Positions 10,727 to 23,012 of a stretch of DNA of 64,000 nucleotides are shown here, in pieces (within the stretch, counting starts at the first letter, position 1; each line of letters starts with the position of its first letter). Both the position numbers and the translations under genes were made by a program. The DNA comes from Bubalus kerabau (Eukaryota; Chordata; Mammalia; Artiodactyla; Bovidae). The stretch lies in assembly GCF_029407905.1 (NCBI RefSeq), contig NC_073625.1, positions 167,420,240 to 167,484,239 of the forward strand, in the 5' to 3' direction. The notes beneath the pieces were generated by a model, which was given only the letters and a program-made list of their open reading frames with translations, was not told where the DNA came from and searched no databases.

Positions 10727-12486
10727 TCAGTTCAGTCGCTCAGTCGTGTCCGACTCTTTGCGACCCCGTGAACCGCAGCATGCCAGGCCTCCCTGTCCAT
10801 CACCAACTGCCAGACTTTACCCAAACCCATGTCCATCGAGTCAGTGACGCCATCCAGACATCTCATCCCTGTCGTCCCCTTCTCTCCTGCCCCCAATCCT
10901 GCCCAGCATCAGGGTCTTTCCAATGAGTCAACTCTTTGCATAAGGTGGCCAAAGTATTGGAGTTTCAGCTTCAGCATCAGTCCTTCCAAGGAACATCCAG
11001 GACTGATCTTCTTTAGGATGGACTAGTTGGATCTCCTTGCAGTCCAAGGGACTCTCAAGAGTCTTCTTCAACACCATAGTTCAAAAGCATCAATTCTTTG
11101 GCACTCAGCTTTCTTCACAGTACAACTCTCACATCCATACATGACCACTGGAAAAATCATAGCCTTGACTAGACGGACCTTTGTTGGCAAAGTAATGTCT
11201 CTGCTTTTGAATATGCTATCTAGGTTGGTCATAACTTTCCTTCCAAAGAGTAAGTGTCTTTTAATTTCATGGCTGCAATCACCATCTTCAGTGATTTTGG
11301 AGCCCCCAAAAATAAAGTCTGACACTGTTTCCCCATCTATTTCCCATGAAGTGATGGGACCAGATGCCATGATCTTTGTTTTCTGAATGTTGAGCTTTAA
11401 GCCACCTTTTTCACTCCCTCTTTCACTTTCATCAAGAGGCTTTTTAGTTCCTCTTCACTTTCTGCCATAAGGGTGGTGTCATCTGCATATCTGAGGTTAT
11501 TGATATTTCTCCCGGCAATCTTGATTCCAGCTTGTGCTTCCTCCAGCCCAGCATTTCTCATGATGTAATCTGTATATAAGTTAAATAAGCAGGTGACAAT
11601 ATACAGCCTTGACATGCTCCTTTTCCTATTTGGAGCCAGTCTGCTGTTCCATTTCCAGTTCTAACTGTTGCTTCCTGACCTCCATACAGGTTTCTCAAGA
11701 GGTAGGTCAGGTGGTCTGGTATTCCATCTCCTTCAGAATTTTTCACAGTTTGTTATGATCCACACAGTCAGTCTTTGGCATAGTCAATAAAGCAGAAATA
11801 GATGTTTTTCTGGAACTCTCTTGCTTTTTCTATGATCCAATGTATTTTGACAATTTGATCTCTGGTTTCTCTGCCTTTTCTAAAACCAGCTTGAACATCT
11901 GGAATTTCACAGTTCACGTATTGCTGAAGCCTGGCTTGGAGAATTTTGAGTATTACTTTACTAGCATGTGAAATGAGTGCAATTGTGTGGTAGTTTGAGC
12001 ATTCTTTGGCATTGCCTTTCTTTGGGATTGGAATGAAAACTGACCTTTTCCAGTCCTGTGGCCACTGCTGAGTTTTCCAAATTTGCTGACATGTTGAGTG
12101 CAGCACTTTCACAGCATCATCTTTCAGGATTTGAAAGAGCTCAACTGGAATTCCATCACCTCCACTAGCTTTGTTGGTAGTGATGCTTTCTAAGGCCCAC
12201 TTGACTTCACATTCCAGGATGTGAGTGTGATTGATCACACCATCATGATTATCTGGGTCGTAAGGATCTTTTTTGTACAGTTCTTCTGTATATTCTTGCC
12301 ACCTCTTCTTAATATCTTCTGCTTCTGTTAGGTCCCTACTATTTCTGTCCTTTATTGAGCCCATCTTTGCATGAAATGTTCCCTTGGTATCTCTAATTTT
12401 CTTGAAGAGATCTCTAGTCTTTCCCATTCTGTTGTTTTCCTCTATTTCTTTGCATTGATCACTGAGGAAGGGTTTCTTATCTCTTC
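10727..12486 (-). mobile_element. BovB LINE, 1.76-kb 5'-truncated copy
   Basis: The copy runs from the reversed BovB tail to the region just upstream of the MGKTRDLFKKIRDTKG start of the reverse-transcriptase part. Minus-strand frames 11768-12427 (finger and palm N-terminal part), 11558-11746, 11397-11615 (with the catalytic YADD in NNLRYADDTT) and 11068-11370 lie in different frames. Several frameshifts therefore inactivate it. It splits an older minus-strand L1. Confidence 0.95.
11397..12427 (-). pseudogene. BovB reverse transcriptase, frameshifted
   Basis: This is the RTE-type reverse-transcriptase region of the BovB copy. The first part (12427 down to 11768) reads well for 219 codons and contains the IPIPKKGNAKECSNY and ISHASKVILKILQARL stretches. 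It ends shortly after FIDYAKD because of a frameshift. The YADD catalytic box is at about 11490-11502 in another frame. Non-functional. Confidence 0.9.
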
Positions 12487-13975
12487 TTATTTATTATTTA
12501 GCAAGTCTTTTAGAGCAGGTCATATGGCAACAAAACCTTAGTTTTCCTGTACATCCCATTCATTTCTAAAGGATACTTTTGTTGCATATAGAATTCTGGG
12601 TTGATAGTTCATCTTTTTCACCAGTTTAAAAAGACTGTTTCACTTCCTTCTGATTATCACCATTTCTGATGTGAACTCTGAAGCCATTTGAATCCTTGTT
12701 TGCCTATCATTATTCTGTTAATTTTTTTGACTGCATTCAAGATTTTTTTTCTTTGCCTTAAATAATTATGATGTACATGATTGTGGATTTGTTTTTATCC
12801 TATTGGGGTGCACTAAGATTCTGGAATCTATTGCTTTATGTCTTTTCCTGTATTTAGTAAGTTTTGAAACTGAACTGAACTGAACTGAAATATTATTTCA
12901 TCAACTTTTTTTTGCCTTATTTCTATCTTGTTTCTTCATCAGATTTCAGTAATGCAAATGTTTTACTTTTTGTAAAGTCCAAAAATCCGGGCTTCCTAAG
13001 ACTGCTTCTTTTAATCAATTTTTAATGTTTGTTTTTTAGATTTAATACTTTCTACTGATGTATTTTCAAAATTCCGTGATTCTTTTCTCTGTCATATCCA
13101 TCTGCTATTGAGCTCATCAAATGGGTGTTTTCAATGTTACTGTATTTTTCAGTTCTATATTTCCCTTTATTTCTTTGCTGAGACTTTATCTTTCCATTTG
13201 CTTAAAGAATTCATCCTTACTTCTTGGAGTATGCTTATAATGGGTGATGTAAAGCATCTTATATTATTTCAACATCTGTGTCATCCCTGTGTTGCTGTCT
13301 GTTGACTGATTTTTCTCAAGAAAGTTGAGATTTTCTTGCTCTTTATATTTCATGTATGTTTGATTGTACATTGGATATGCTATTAGAGTTTGGGTTTTAT
13401 TTAATCCTATATAAAATGTTGACTTTTTTTTTTTTTTTTTTTGGCAAGCTATTGACCTAGTTCAGTTACAGCTACAAGTTCTACCCAGGTTCTGTAGATG
13501 GTAGTTTCAGTATAAGTTCTGTTCTTAAAGATTTTTTAGTTTTATTTGGATTTGTCTTTGGTATGTGTCACCCACTGGCCAATCTGGAACTTTGGCAGTG
13601 CTCTGTATGTTCAGTTTTCAAAGTTTTTGGTGTCCTGAATAGCATCAGATCCAGAAGTGTAAAGTTCAGGGATAAGCCACATTTATAAAGAGCTTTTTGG
13701 ATTACTCTCCTCGTGAGCTCCCCTTTCCTAGGCTCCATGCTTTCCACAGTCCCTTGTAGTAGACTTCACTTTTTCATCCTGTCACTAGAAGTGTGGTACA
13801 CCATTTACTCCACTCTGCACTTTTCATGACTATGCTCATTTCTTGAAATGACAGACAGAAACCAAAAAAAGGAAGATCTCCTCATTCACATTCCTCAGAT
13901 ATTAGAGGAAGGATCTTTGCCATCAGAGTTTTAGGTTACTACAAACCTCCATATAGTCACTGTCATTGCCACCAC
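12487..13975 (-). mobile_element. Old L1 (L1M-type), 5' half
   Basis: The T-rich plus strand carries reversed ORF1-type text (GCATATAGAATTCTGGGTTG, then GATGTGAACTCTGAAGCCAT) and then presumed 5' UTR sequence to about 13975. This continues the element broken at 9885. A 23-bp (AACTG)n-like patch at 12867-12889 and a T-run at about 13421-13442 interrupt it. The 13450-13975 part is assigned only by position. Confidence 0.6.
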
Positions 13976-16900
13976 TTAAAAAAAGTTATTTTCTTTATTG
14001 AAGTATAATTGCTTTACAGAATTTTGTTTTCTGCCAAACCTCAACATGAATCACCCATATGTATACATATATCCCCTCCCTTTTGAACCTCCATCCCGTC
14101 TCCCTCCCATCCCACCCCTCTAGGTTGATACAGAGCCCCTGTTTGAGTTTCCTGAGCCATACAGCCAATTCCCGTTGACTATCTATTTTGCATATAGTAA
14201 TGTAAGTTTCCATGTTACTCTTTCCATGCAGCTTACTGTCTCCTCCCCTCTCCCCATGTCCATAAGTCTATTCACTATGTCTGTTTCTCCATAGCTTCCC
14301 TAGAACCATTTTTCTAGATTCCATATGTGTGTGTTAGAATATGATATTTATCTTTCTCCTTCTGATTCACTTCATTCTATATAATAGATTCTAGGTTCAT
14401 CCACCTCATCAGAATGGACTCAAATGCATTCGTTTTTATGGCTGAACATAAATATGGCACAACTTCTTTATCCATTCGCCTGTTGATGGACTTTTACATT
14501 GCTTCATGTTCTAGCTATTGTAATTAGTGCTGCAATGAACAGTGGGATACATGTATCTTTTCCAACCCTGGTTTCCTCAGGGTATATGCAAAGGAGTGGA
14601 ATTGCTGTGTCATTTGGTGGTTTTATTCCTAGTTTCTTAAGGAATCTCCATACCGTCTTCCATAGTGGCAGTATCAATTTACATTCCCACCAACAGTGCA
14701 AGAGTGTTCCCTTTTCTCCACACTCTCTCCAGCATTTATTGTTTGTGATGATGGCCATTCTGACTGGTGTGAGGTGATATACCATTGTAGTTTTGATTTG
14801 CATTTCTCTGATAGTGATGTTGAGCATCTTTTCAGGTGTTTGTTAGCCATCTGCATGTCTTCTTTGGAGAAATGTTTGTTTAGGTCTTTTTCCCACTTTT
14901 TGATTGGGTTGTTTGTTTTTTCATTATTGAGTTGTATGAGTTGCTTGTATATTTTGGAAATTAATCCTTTGTCAGTTGTTTAATTTGCTATTATTTTCTC
15001 CCATTCTGAGGGTTGTCTTTTCACCTTGCTTATATTTTCCTTTGCTCTGCAAAAGCTTTTAAGTTTAATCAGGTCCCACTTGTTTAATTTGTTTTTATTT
15101 CCATTACTCTAGGAGGTGGGTCATAGAGGATCTTGCTTTGATTTATGTAATTGAGTGTTCTGCCTATGTTTTCCTCTAAGAGTTTTATAGTTTCTGGTCT
15201 TACATTTAGGTCTTTAATCCATTTTGAGTTTATCTTTGTGTATGGTGTTAGGAAGTGTTCTAATTTCATTCTTCTACATGTAGCTGTCTAGTTTTTCAGC
15301 ACCATTTATTGAAGAGGCTGTCTTTGCCCCATTGTATATTTTTGCCTTCTTTGTCAAAAATAAGGTATCAATAGGTGCATGGGTTTATTTCTGGGCTTTC
15401 TATCTTGTTTCATTGGTGTATATTTCTGTTTCTGTGCCAGTACCATACTGTCTTGATGACTATAGCCTTGTAGTATAATTTGAAGTCAGGAAGGTTGATT
15501 TCTCCAGCTTCATTCTACTTTCTCAAGACTATTTTGGCTATTCAGGGTCTTCTGTGTTTCCATATGAATTGCGAAATTTTTTGTTCTAGTTCTCTGAAAA
15601 ATGCCATTGGTAATTTGATGGGATCGTGTTGAATCTGTAGATTGTATTTGGTAGTATAGTCATTTTCACAATATTGATCTTCCAACTCAGGAACATGGAA
15701 TATCTCTCCATATGTTTGTGTCATCTTTGATTTCTTTCATCAGTGTTTTATAATTTTCTGTGTACAGTTCTTTTGTTTTGTTAGGTAAGTCTTCCCCTAG
15801 ATATTTAATTCTTATTGTTGTAATGGTGAATGGGATTGGTTCCTTAATTTCTATTTCTGAATTTTCATTGTTAGTATATAGAAATGCCAGTGATTTCAGT
15901 GTATTCATTTTGTATCCTGTAACTTTGCTAATCTCACTGATTAGCTCTAGTAATTTGCTGATACTATCTTTAGGGTTTTCTATTTATAGTATCATGCCAT
16001 CTGCAAACAGTGAGAGCTTTAATTCGTTTCCAATCTGGATTCCTTTTATTTCTTTTTCTTCTCTGATTGCTGTAGCTAGGACTTCCAGAACTATGTTGAA
16101 TAATAGTGGAGAAAGTGGATACCCTTGTCTTGTTCCTGATCTTAGGGGTAATGTTTTCAGTTTTTCGCCATTGAAAATAGTGTTTGCTGTAGGCTTATCA
16201 TATATGGCCTTTACTATTTTGAGGTCAGTTCCTTCTATGCCTATATTTTGAAGAGTTTTAATCGTAAATGGGTGCTGAATTTTGTCAAAGGCTTTTAATG
16301 CATCTATTGAGATTATTATATGGTTTTTATTTTTCAATTTGTTAATATAGTGTATCACATTGATTGATTTCTGTATGTTGAAAAATACTTGCATCCCTGG
16401 AATAAACCCAACTTGATCATGGTGTATGAGCTTTTTGATGTGTTGCTGAATTCTGTTTGCTAAAATTTTGTTGAGAATTTTTGCATCTATGTTCATCAGT
16501 GATATTGGCCTGTAGTTTTCTTTACTTGTGTTGTCTTTGTCTGGCTTTGGTATCAGGACAATGGTGGCCTTGTAGAATGAGTTTGGAAGTATTCCTTCCT
16601 CTGCAATTTTTTGAAAGAGTTTTAGAAAGATAGGCATTAGCTCTTATCTAAATGTTTGCTAGAATTCTCCTGTGAAGCCATCTGGTCCTGGGCTTTTGTT
16701 TTTTGGGAGATTTTTGATCACAGCTTCAATTTCAGTGCTTGTAACTGAGTTGTTCATAATTTCTATTTCTTCCTGGTTCAGTCTTGGAAGATTGAACTTT
16801 TCTAAGAATCTGTCCATTTCTTCCAGATTCTTCATTTTATTGCCATATAGTTGTTCACAGTAGTCTCTCATAATCCTTTGTATTTCTACATTGTCTGCTG

Positions 16901-17195
16901 TAACCTCTCCTTTTTCATTTCTAATTTTACTGATTTGATTCTTCTCTTTTTTCTTGATGAGCCTGGCTAAAGGTTTGTCAATTTTGCTGATCTTCTCAAA
17001 GAACCAGCTTTTAGTTTTATTAATCTTTACTATTGTTTCTTTCTTTTTCATTTATTTCTGCTTGGACCTTTATGATTTCTTTCTTTCAATTTTTTTTTCC
17101 CTTCTTTTTCCAGTTGTTTTAGGTGTAAAGTTAGGCTGTCTATTTGATGTTTTTCTTGTTTCTTGAGGTAGGATTGTATTGCTATAAACTTCCTG

Positions 17196-17394
17196 CTTCC
17201 CTGGTGGCTCAGAGGTTAGAGCCTCTGCCTGCAATGTGGGAGACCTGGGTTCAATCCCTGGGTCAGGAAGATCCCCTGGAGAAGGAAATGGCAACCCACT
17301 CCAGTATTCTTGCCTGGAGAATCCCATGGACGGAGGAGCCTGGTGGGCTAGAGTACACGGGGTTGCAAAGAGTCGGACACGACTGAGCGACTTC
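17196..17394 (+). mobile_element. Bov-tA SINE nested in L1 ORF2
   Basis: This is a well preserved copy with head CTTCCCTGGTGGCTCAGAGG, B-box GGTTCAATCCCTGGGTC and an intact BovA body. It is inserted in the opposite orientation to the L1. ACTTCC occurs on both sides (about 17187 and 17395) and is the likely short target duplication. Confidence 0.93.
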
Positions 17395-18172
17395 ACTTCC
17401 CTCTTAGGGAAGTTTAGGACTGCTTTTGCTGCCTCCCATAGGTTTTGAGTTGTAGTGTTTTCATTGACAATTGTAGAAATTTTTTTTGATTTCCCTTTTG
17501 ACTTCTTCAGTAACCTGTTGGTTATTTAGAAACGTGTTGTTTAGTCTCCACGTGTTTGTGTTTCTTAGAGTTTTTTTTCTTGTCATTGATGTCTAGTCTC
17601 ATGGCGTTGTGTTTGGAGAAGATGCTTGATATGATTTCAATTTTCTTAAATTTACTGAGGTTTGATTTGTGACCCAAGATGTGGTCTATCCAGGAGAATG
17701 TTCCATGTGCACTTGAGAAAAAGGTGTATTCTTCTGCAGTTGGATGGAATGTCCTGAAGATATTAAGGAGATCCGTCTTATCTAATGTATTGAACACTTG
17801 TGTTTCCTTATTAGTTTTCTCTTTTGATGATTTGTCCATTGGTGTGAGTGGGGTGTTAAAAATCTTCTATTATTATTGTGCTGATATCAACTTCTTTTAT
17901 GTCTGTGAGTGTTTGTCTTATGTATTGAGGTGCTCCTATGTTGGGTGCATAGTTATTTATAATTGTTATGTCTTCCTCTTGGATTGATCCCTAGATCATG
18001 AAGTAGTGTCCCTCCTTATTTCTTGTAATCTTCTTTATTTTAAGGTCTATTTTGTCTCATATGAGGGCTGCTACTCCAGCTTTGTTTTGCTTCCCATGTG
18101 CATGAAATATATTTTTTCCATCCTCTCACTTTCAGTCTATATGTGTCTTGAGGTCTGAAGTGGGTTGCCTAT

Positions 18173-19380
18173 CAGTTCAGTTCAGTTCAGTTCAGTCACT
18201 CAGTCATGTCCAACTCTTTGCGATCCCATGAATCACTGCATGCCAGGCCTCCCTGTCCATCACCAACTCCCGGAGTTCACTCAAACTCATGTCCATCGAG
18301 TTGGTGATGCCATCCAGCCATGTCATCCTGTGTCATCCCCTTCTCTCTTGCCCCCAATCAGAGTCTTTTCCAATGAGTCAACTCTTTGCATAAGGTGGCA
18401 AAAGTATTGGAGTTTCAGCTTCAGCATCAGTCCTTCCAAGGAACACCCAGGACTGATCTCCTTTATGGATGGACTGGTTGGATCTCCTTTCAGTCCAAGG
18501 GACTCTCAAGAGTCTTTTCCAACACCACAGTTCAAAAGCATCAATTCTTCGGCACTCAGCTTTCTTCACAGTCCAACTCTCAGATCCCTACATGACCACT
18601 GGAAAAACCACAGCCTTGACTAGATGGACCTTTGGTGGCAAAGTAAGGTCTCTGCTTTTGAATATGCTATCTAGGTTAGTCATAACTTTCCTTCCAAGGA
18701 ATAAGTGTCTTTTAATTTCATGGCTGCAGTCACAATCTGCAGTGATTTTGGAGCCCCAAAAAATAAAGTCTGACACTGTTTCCCCATTTATTTCCTATGA
18801 AGTGGTGGGACCAGATGCCATGATCTTCGTTTTCTGAATGTTGAGCTTTAAGCCAACTTTTTCACTCTTCTCTTTCACTTTCATCAAGAGGCTTTTTAGT
18901 TCCTCTTCACTTTCTGCCGTAAGGGTGGTGTCATCTGCATATCTGAGGTTATTGGTTTTTCTCCTGGCAATCTTGATTCCAGCTTGTGCTTCTTCCAGCC
19001 CGGCATTTCTCATGATGTACTCTGCATATAAGTTAAATAAGCAGGGTGACAATATACAGCCTTGACGTACTCCTTTTCCTATTTCGAAGCAGTCTGTTGT
19101 TCCATGTCCAGTTCTAACTGTTGCTTCCTGACCTGCATATAGGTTTCTCAAGAGGCATGTCAGATGGTCTGATATTCCCATCTCTTTCAGAATTTTCCAC
19201 AGTTTATTGTGATCCACACAGTCAAAGGCTTTGGCATAGTCAATAAAGCAGAAATAGATGTTTTTCTGGAACTCTCTTGCTTTTTCGATGATCCAACGGA
19301 TGTTGGCAATTTGATCTCTGGTTTCTCTGCCTTTTCTAAAACAGCTTGAACATCTGGAAGTTCACGGTTCACGTATTGCT
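18173..19380 (-). mobile_element. BovB LINE nested in L1 ORF2, with 10-bp target duplication
   Basis: The 1.2-kb 5'-truncated copy is flanked by GGTTGCCTAT at 18163-18172 and 19381-19390, which places it exactly inside the L1 endonuclease coding region. The minus-strand frame 18795-19217 (140 codons) holds GVRQGCILSPCLFNL and the YADD box. The remaining C-terminal part is in other frames. It retroposed after the L1 did. Confidence 0.97.
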
Positions 19381-19599
19381 GGTTGCCTATAGACAGCATA
19401 TAAATGGGTCTTGTTTTTGTATCCATTCAGCCAGTCTGTGTCTTTTGGTTGGAGCATTTAATCCATTTACATTTAAAGTAATTATATATATGTATATATA
19501 TATATAATGTTCCTATTGCCATTTTCTAATTTTTTGTGGTTCATTTTGTAGATCTTTTTTCTTCTGTTGCATTTCTTGACTATATAAGTCCATTTAACA

Positions 19600-20480
19600 T
19601 TTGTTGTAAATTTGGTTTGGTGGTACTGAATTCTCTCAGCTCTTGCTTGTCTGAAGAGCTTTTTATTTCTCCATCAATTTTTTACTGAGATCCTTGCTGG
19701 GTACAGTAATCTTGGTTATAGATGTTTCCCTTTCAGTACTTTAAATATATCCTGCCATTGCCTTCGGGCCTGCAGAATTTCTGCTGAAAGATCAGCTGTT
19801 AAGTGTATTGGGTTTCCCTTGTATGTCACTTGTTGCTTCTCCCTTGCTGCTTTTACTATGCTTTCCTTGTGTTTCATCTTTTTTAGCTTGATTAGTATGT
19901 GTCTTGGTGTGTTTCTCCTTGGTTTTATCCTGTATGGGACTCTTGGACTTGACTGACTATTTCCTTTTCCATGTTGGGGAAATTTTCAACTATAATCTCT
20001 TCAAAAATTTTCTCATACCCTTTCTTTTTCTCTTCTTCTGGGACCCCTATAATTCAAATATTGGTGTGTCTGATATTGTCCCAGAGGTCTCTGAGACTGT
20101 CCTCAGTTCTTTTCATTCTCTTTACTTTATTCTGCTCTTCAGAAGTTATTTCCACCATTTTATCTTCCAGCTCACTGAATCATTCTTCTGCTTCAGATAT
20201 TCTGCTATTGATTCCTTCCAGAGTATTTTTAATTTCAGTAATTGTGTTGTTTGTCTCTGCATGTTTATTCTTTAATTCTAGGTCTTTGTTAATTGATTCT
20301 TGCATTTTCTCCATTTTTCTTCAAGGTATTTTAATCATCTCTGCTATCATTATTCTGAATTCTTTTTCAGGTAATTTGTCTATTTCCTCTTCATTTATTT
20401 GGACTTCTGTGTCTTTAGCTTGTGCCTTCATTTGTGTAGTATTTCTGTGCCTTTTATTATTATTATCATTTTTTTAACTT
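19600..20480 (-). pseudogene. L1 ORF1 (RNA-binding coat protein), broken
   Basis: Conceptual minus-strand reading gives a coiled-coil-like segment (LEGINSRISEAEE, then FSELEDKMVEI) over about 20100-20330. An RRM-type start (GVPEEEKKKGYEKIFEEII) follows near 19990-20045. A C-terminal domain patch (HLTADLSAEILQARRQW) at about 19760-19815 is in a different frame. Internal stops and at least one frameshift show it is a pseudogene. Confidence 0.8.
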
Positions 20481-21023
20481 ATTGTTTTTGAGGTCTCCTT
20501 TTTCCAGGCTTCAAGGTTGAACTCTTTCTTCCTTTTGGTTTCTGCCCTCTAAGGTTGGTCCAGTGGTTTGTGTAATAAGCTTCTTATGGGGTGAGATTTG
20601 TGCTGAGTTTTTTGTTTGTTTGTTTTTCCTCTGATGGGCAAGGCTGAGTGAGGTGGTAATCCTGTCCACTGATGATTGGATTTGTATTTTTGTTTTGTTT
20701 GTTGTTTGGATGAAGCATCTTGCACAGGTTGCTACTGGTGGTTGGGTGATGCTGGTCTTATATTCTGGTGATTTCCTTTGTGTGAGTTCTTGCTATTTAA
20801 TACTCCCTAGGGTTAGTTCTCAGGTAGTCTAGGGTCTTGGAGTCAGTCCTCCCACTCCAAAGGCTCAGGGCTTGATCTCTGGTCTGGAATAAAGATTCTA
20901 CAAGTGGTTTGTTATGGCATTAGGTGAGATTAAAACAAATATCTGAAAATGAGAAACCAAAGATGTACTCCAGACAAACAGCAATTACAAAATCAGGCAA
21001 ATAATAATTAAAATAGTGGAAAA

Positions 21024-21997
21024 TACACATATACATATACACACATGAGCAAAGTCCAAACAGTCTAATAAAAATAAAGTACAATATTTGACCTGGCAAA
21101 CAAAGGAAATCAAAAATTATATTTACCACCTAAGAACAAAACTAAAGCACAAACTGGAAAACAAAACTAAATCAAGGTGCCAAGTGGGAAATAAAGCAAT
21201 GAAAACAAAACTAAGAAATTTTTTGAGAGAAAAGGAAAGAAAGAAAAGAAATAAAAATAGATATGCAAAGTTAAATAGAGGTAGATGAAGAAGAATTTAT
21301 ATATATTAAAGATTAACTGCAAGGGCAAAGAGCAGTAGGAAAGGCAAACAAAAGAATAAATGTAGAACATATATAATAGGTTCAAAAAAATTAAAAGTTA
21401 AAATTATAAAAAAAGAGAAAAGATTAAAAAAAAAATGGAAGAAGAAAGAAAAAAAAAAAAGAAGGAAAATTCCACAGAACTGCAAAAGCCCAACCTAGAG
21501 GTAGAAGTTTATAACAAAAAGAAAAATTGTGACTGAATATACACTTATACATATACACACATTAACAAAATCAAAACAGTCTAACAAAAATCAAGTAGAA
21601 TAGATTGACCTGGCATACAAAGGGAACCAAAAATTATGTCTACCAGAACAAAACTAACTAATGCACAAACTGGAAAACAAAACCAAAGGAAGGTGCCAAC
21701 TGGGGTATAAAGCAATGAAAATAAAATTAACAAATATATTGAGACTAAAGAAAAGAAAGAATAGATAGAAAAAGTAAAATAGAGGTAGATAAAGAAGATT
21801 TGTATATATTAAAGATTAACTGCAAGGGGAAAAGAACAGTAGGAAAAGCAAACAAAAAATAAATGTAGAAAAATAATAAGATGTTTAAAAAGTTAAAAAT
21901 TAAAATAAAAAAAAGAGAAAACAAAATTCCCCAGAACTGTAAAAGCTGAACATAGAGGCAGGGGTTTATAACAACAGTAAAAAAAACATGACTGAGA
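21024..21997. repeat. Two long direct repeats in the L1 5' UTR
   Basis: Unit 1 (21024-21539) and unit 2 (21540-21997) share the same order of landmarks. Each has CATATACACACAT, then AACAGTCTAA, GACCTGGCA, ACAAACTGGAAAACAAAAC, GGTAGAT, TATATTAAAGATTAACTGCA and GTTTATAACA. The period is about 516 bp and unit 2 is shorter by about 60 bp. Divergence is considerable, so this is an old feature of this L1 lineage rather than a recent local duplication. Confidence 0.88.
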
Positions 21998-22446
21998 AAA
22001 AGAAAAAAAAAAGCTCAAAAGTTTAGTTAGATTTCATAGTTCCAATAAAATCAACAACTACAACTGAAGGGGGATAAAAGGAAAAAAAGAAAAAAAAATC
22101 CAAAAGAATCTACAGAGCAAGTCAAAACAAGAATAATAAGTATTTGTCTTGAGTCACTGCTGTCAGAGTCCTTTCTCTCGCTGGGAGTCACAGTCTGCTT
22201 TACCTCCCTGGGATGCCCTCTAACACTGTGCTGATATCTGGACCTGCTGTGGGGACCACTGATAATCTAATCTGCTCCTACTCCTCTGTGTTCTTGCCTC
22301 TAATGTCCACAGCTATCAGAACTGGTGTCTTTTCTTTTGTGGGAGCTCTCAATGACCTTTTATGTATTCCACAGACACAGAGTCTGCCTAGTTGATCATG
22401 TGGATTTAATCTGCAGCTTGTATAGTTGATGGGAGGATTTTGGGTC

Positions 22447-22662
22447 TTCTTCCCTGGTGGCCAGATGGTAAAGCGTCTGCCTGCAATCCAGGAGACCTGG
22501 GTTCGATCCCTGGGTTGGGAAGATCCCCTGGAGAAGGAAATGGCAACCCACTCCAGTACTCTTGCCTGGAAAATCCCAAGGACAGAGGAGCCTGGTAGGC
22601 TACAGTCCATGGAGTTTCAAAGAGTCGGACACGACTGGGCAACTTCACTTCACTTCACTTCC
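22447..22662 (+). mobile_element. Bov-tA SINE nested in L1 5' UTR
   Basis: The copy shows the head TTCCCTGGTGGCCAGATGGT, intact B-box GGTTCGATCCCTGGGTT, BovA body and a CACTTCACTTCACTT tail. The target duplication is at best CTTC. It is well conserved and therefore young relative to the L1. Confidence 0.93.
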
Positions 22663-22889
22663 TTAATCACACTGCCCCTGGGTTTCAATTGTGATTTTAT
22701 TTCTACCTCTGGATATGGGTTGTCCACTGGGGTTTGTTCCTGAGGCTGCCCTGGAGGACTTTGGTTTGTCCCTGTGAGGGCCAGGTATGGAGGTTGTGCA
22801 GCTGCTTGAGTCACAGGGGTTCTGGCAGCACCAGGTACTCAGGGGAGTTGTCGGCTAGGGCAGCAGGAAATATAGTGCTCTAGAAGGGA

Positions 22890-23012
22890 ATGGCAGCCAG
22901 TATTGGCCAATACACTCCAGTATTCTTGCCTGGAGAAACCCGTTCCCTGACAGAGAAGCCTGACAGGCCACAGTCCACACAGGGTCGCAGAGTTGGACAC
23001 TACTGAAGTGAC
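22890..23012 (+). mobile_element. BovA-like segment within L1 5' UTR
   Basis: CACTCCAGTATTCTTGCCTG and GTCGCAGAGTTGGACACTAC match the BovA body, but the tRNA head and tail are missing. It may be an old insertion now carried as part of this L1 lineage's 5' UTR, since I see no target duplication. Confidence 0.7.

Larger units (their letters stand above)
14390..19500 (-). pseudogene. L1 ORF2 (endonuclease/reverse transcriptase), broken
   Basis: Reading leftward, the N-terminus (TLNVNGLNAPTKRHRLAEW) lies at about 19420-19495. The endonuclease remnant is interrupted by BovB (18173-19380) and continues at 17402-18162. After a Bov-tA, the reverse transcriptase occupies about 17051-15984. The frame 16659-17051 shows KSPGPDGFTGEF and the frame 15984-16637 shows the palm domain. 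The catalytic box reads FADG instead of FADD (Gly codon 15996-15998) and a stop follows four codons later (15984-15986). C-terminal pieces continue to about 14500. Confidence 0.9.

Noticed and set aside
15760..16251. A 163-codon plus-strand hydrophobic frame
   Set aside because: It is the antisense of the L1 ORF2 reverse transcriptase, an artefact of A-rich coding sequence on the other strand.
17395..17413. An 8-bp perfect hairpin (ACTTCCCT / AGGGAAGT) beside the nested Bov-tA
   Set aside because: It is short and overlaps the target site. It may be a small insertion-linked rearrangement but is too short to argue further.
19904..20477. Overlapping plus-strand frames of 123 and 168 codons rich in Ser, Phe and Leu
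   Set aside because: They are antisense to the L1 ORF1 remnant.
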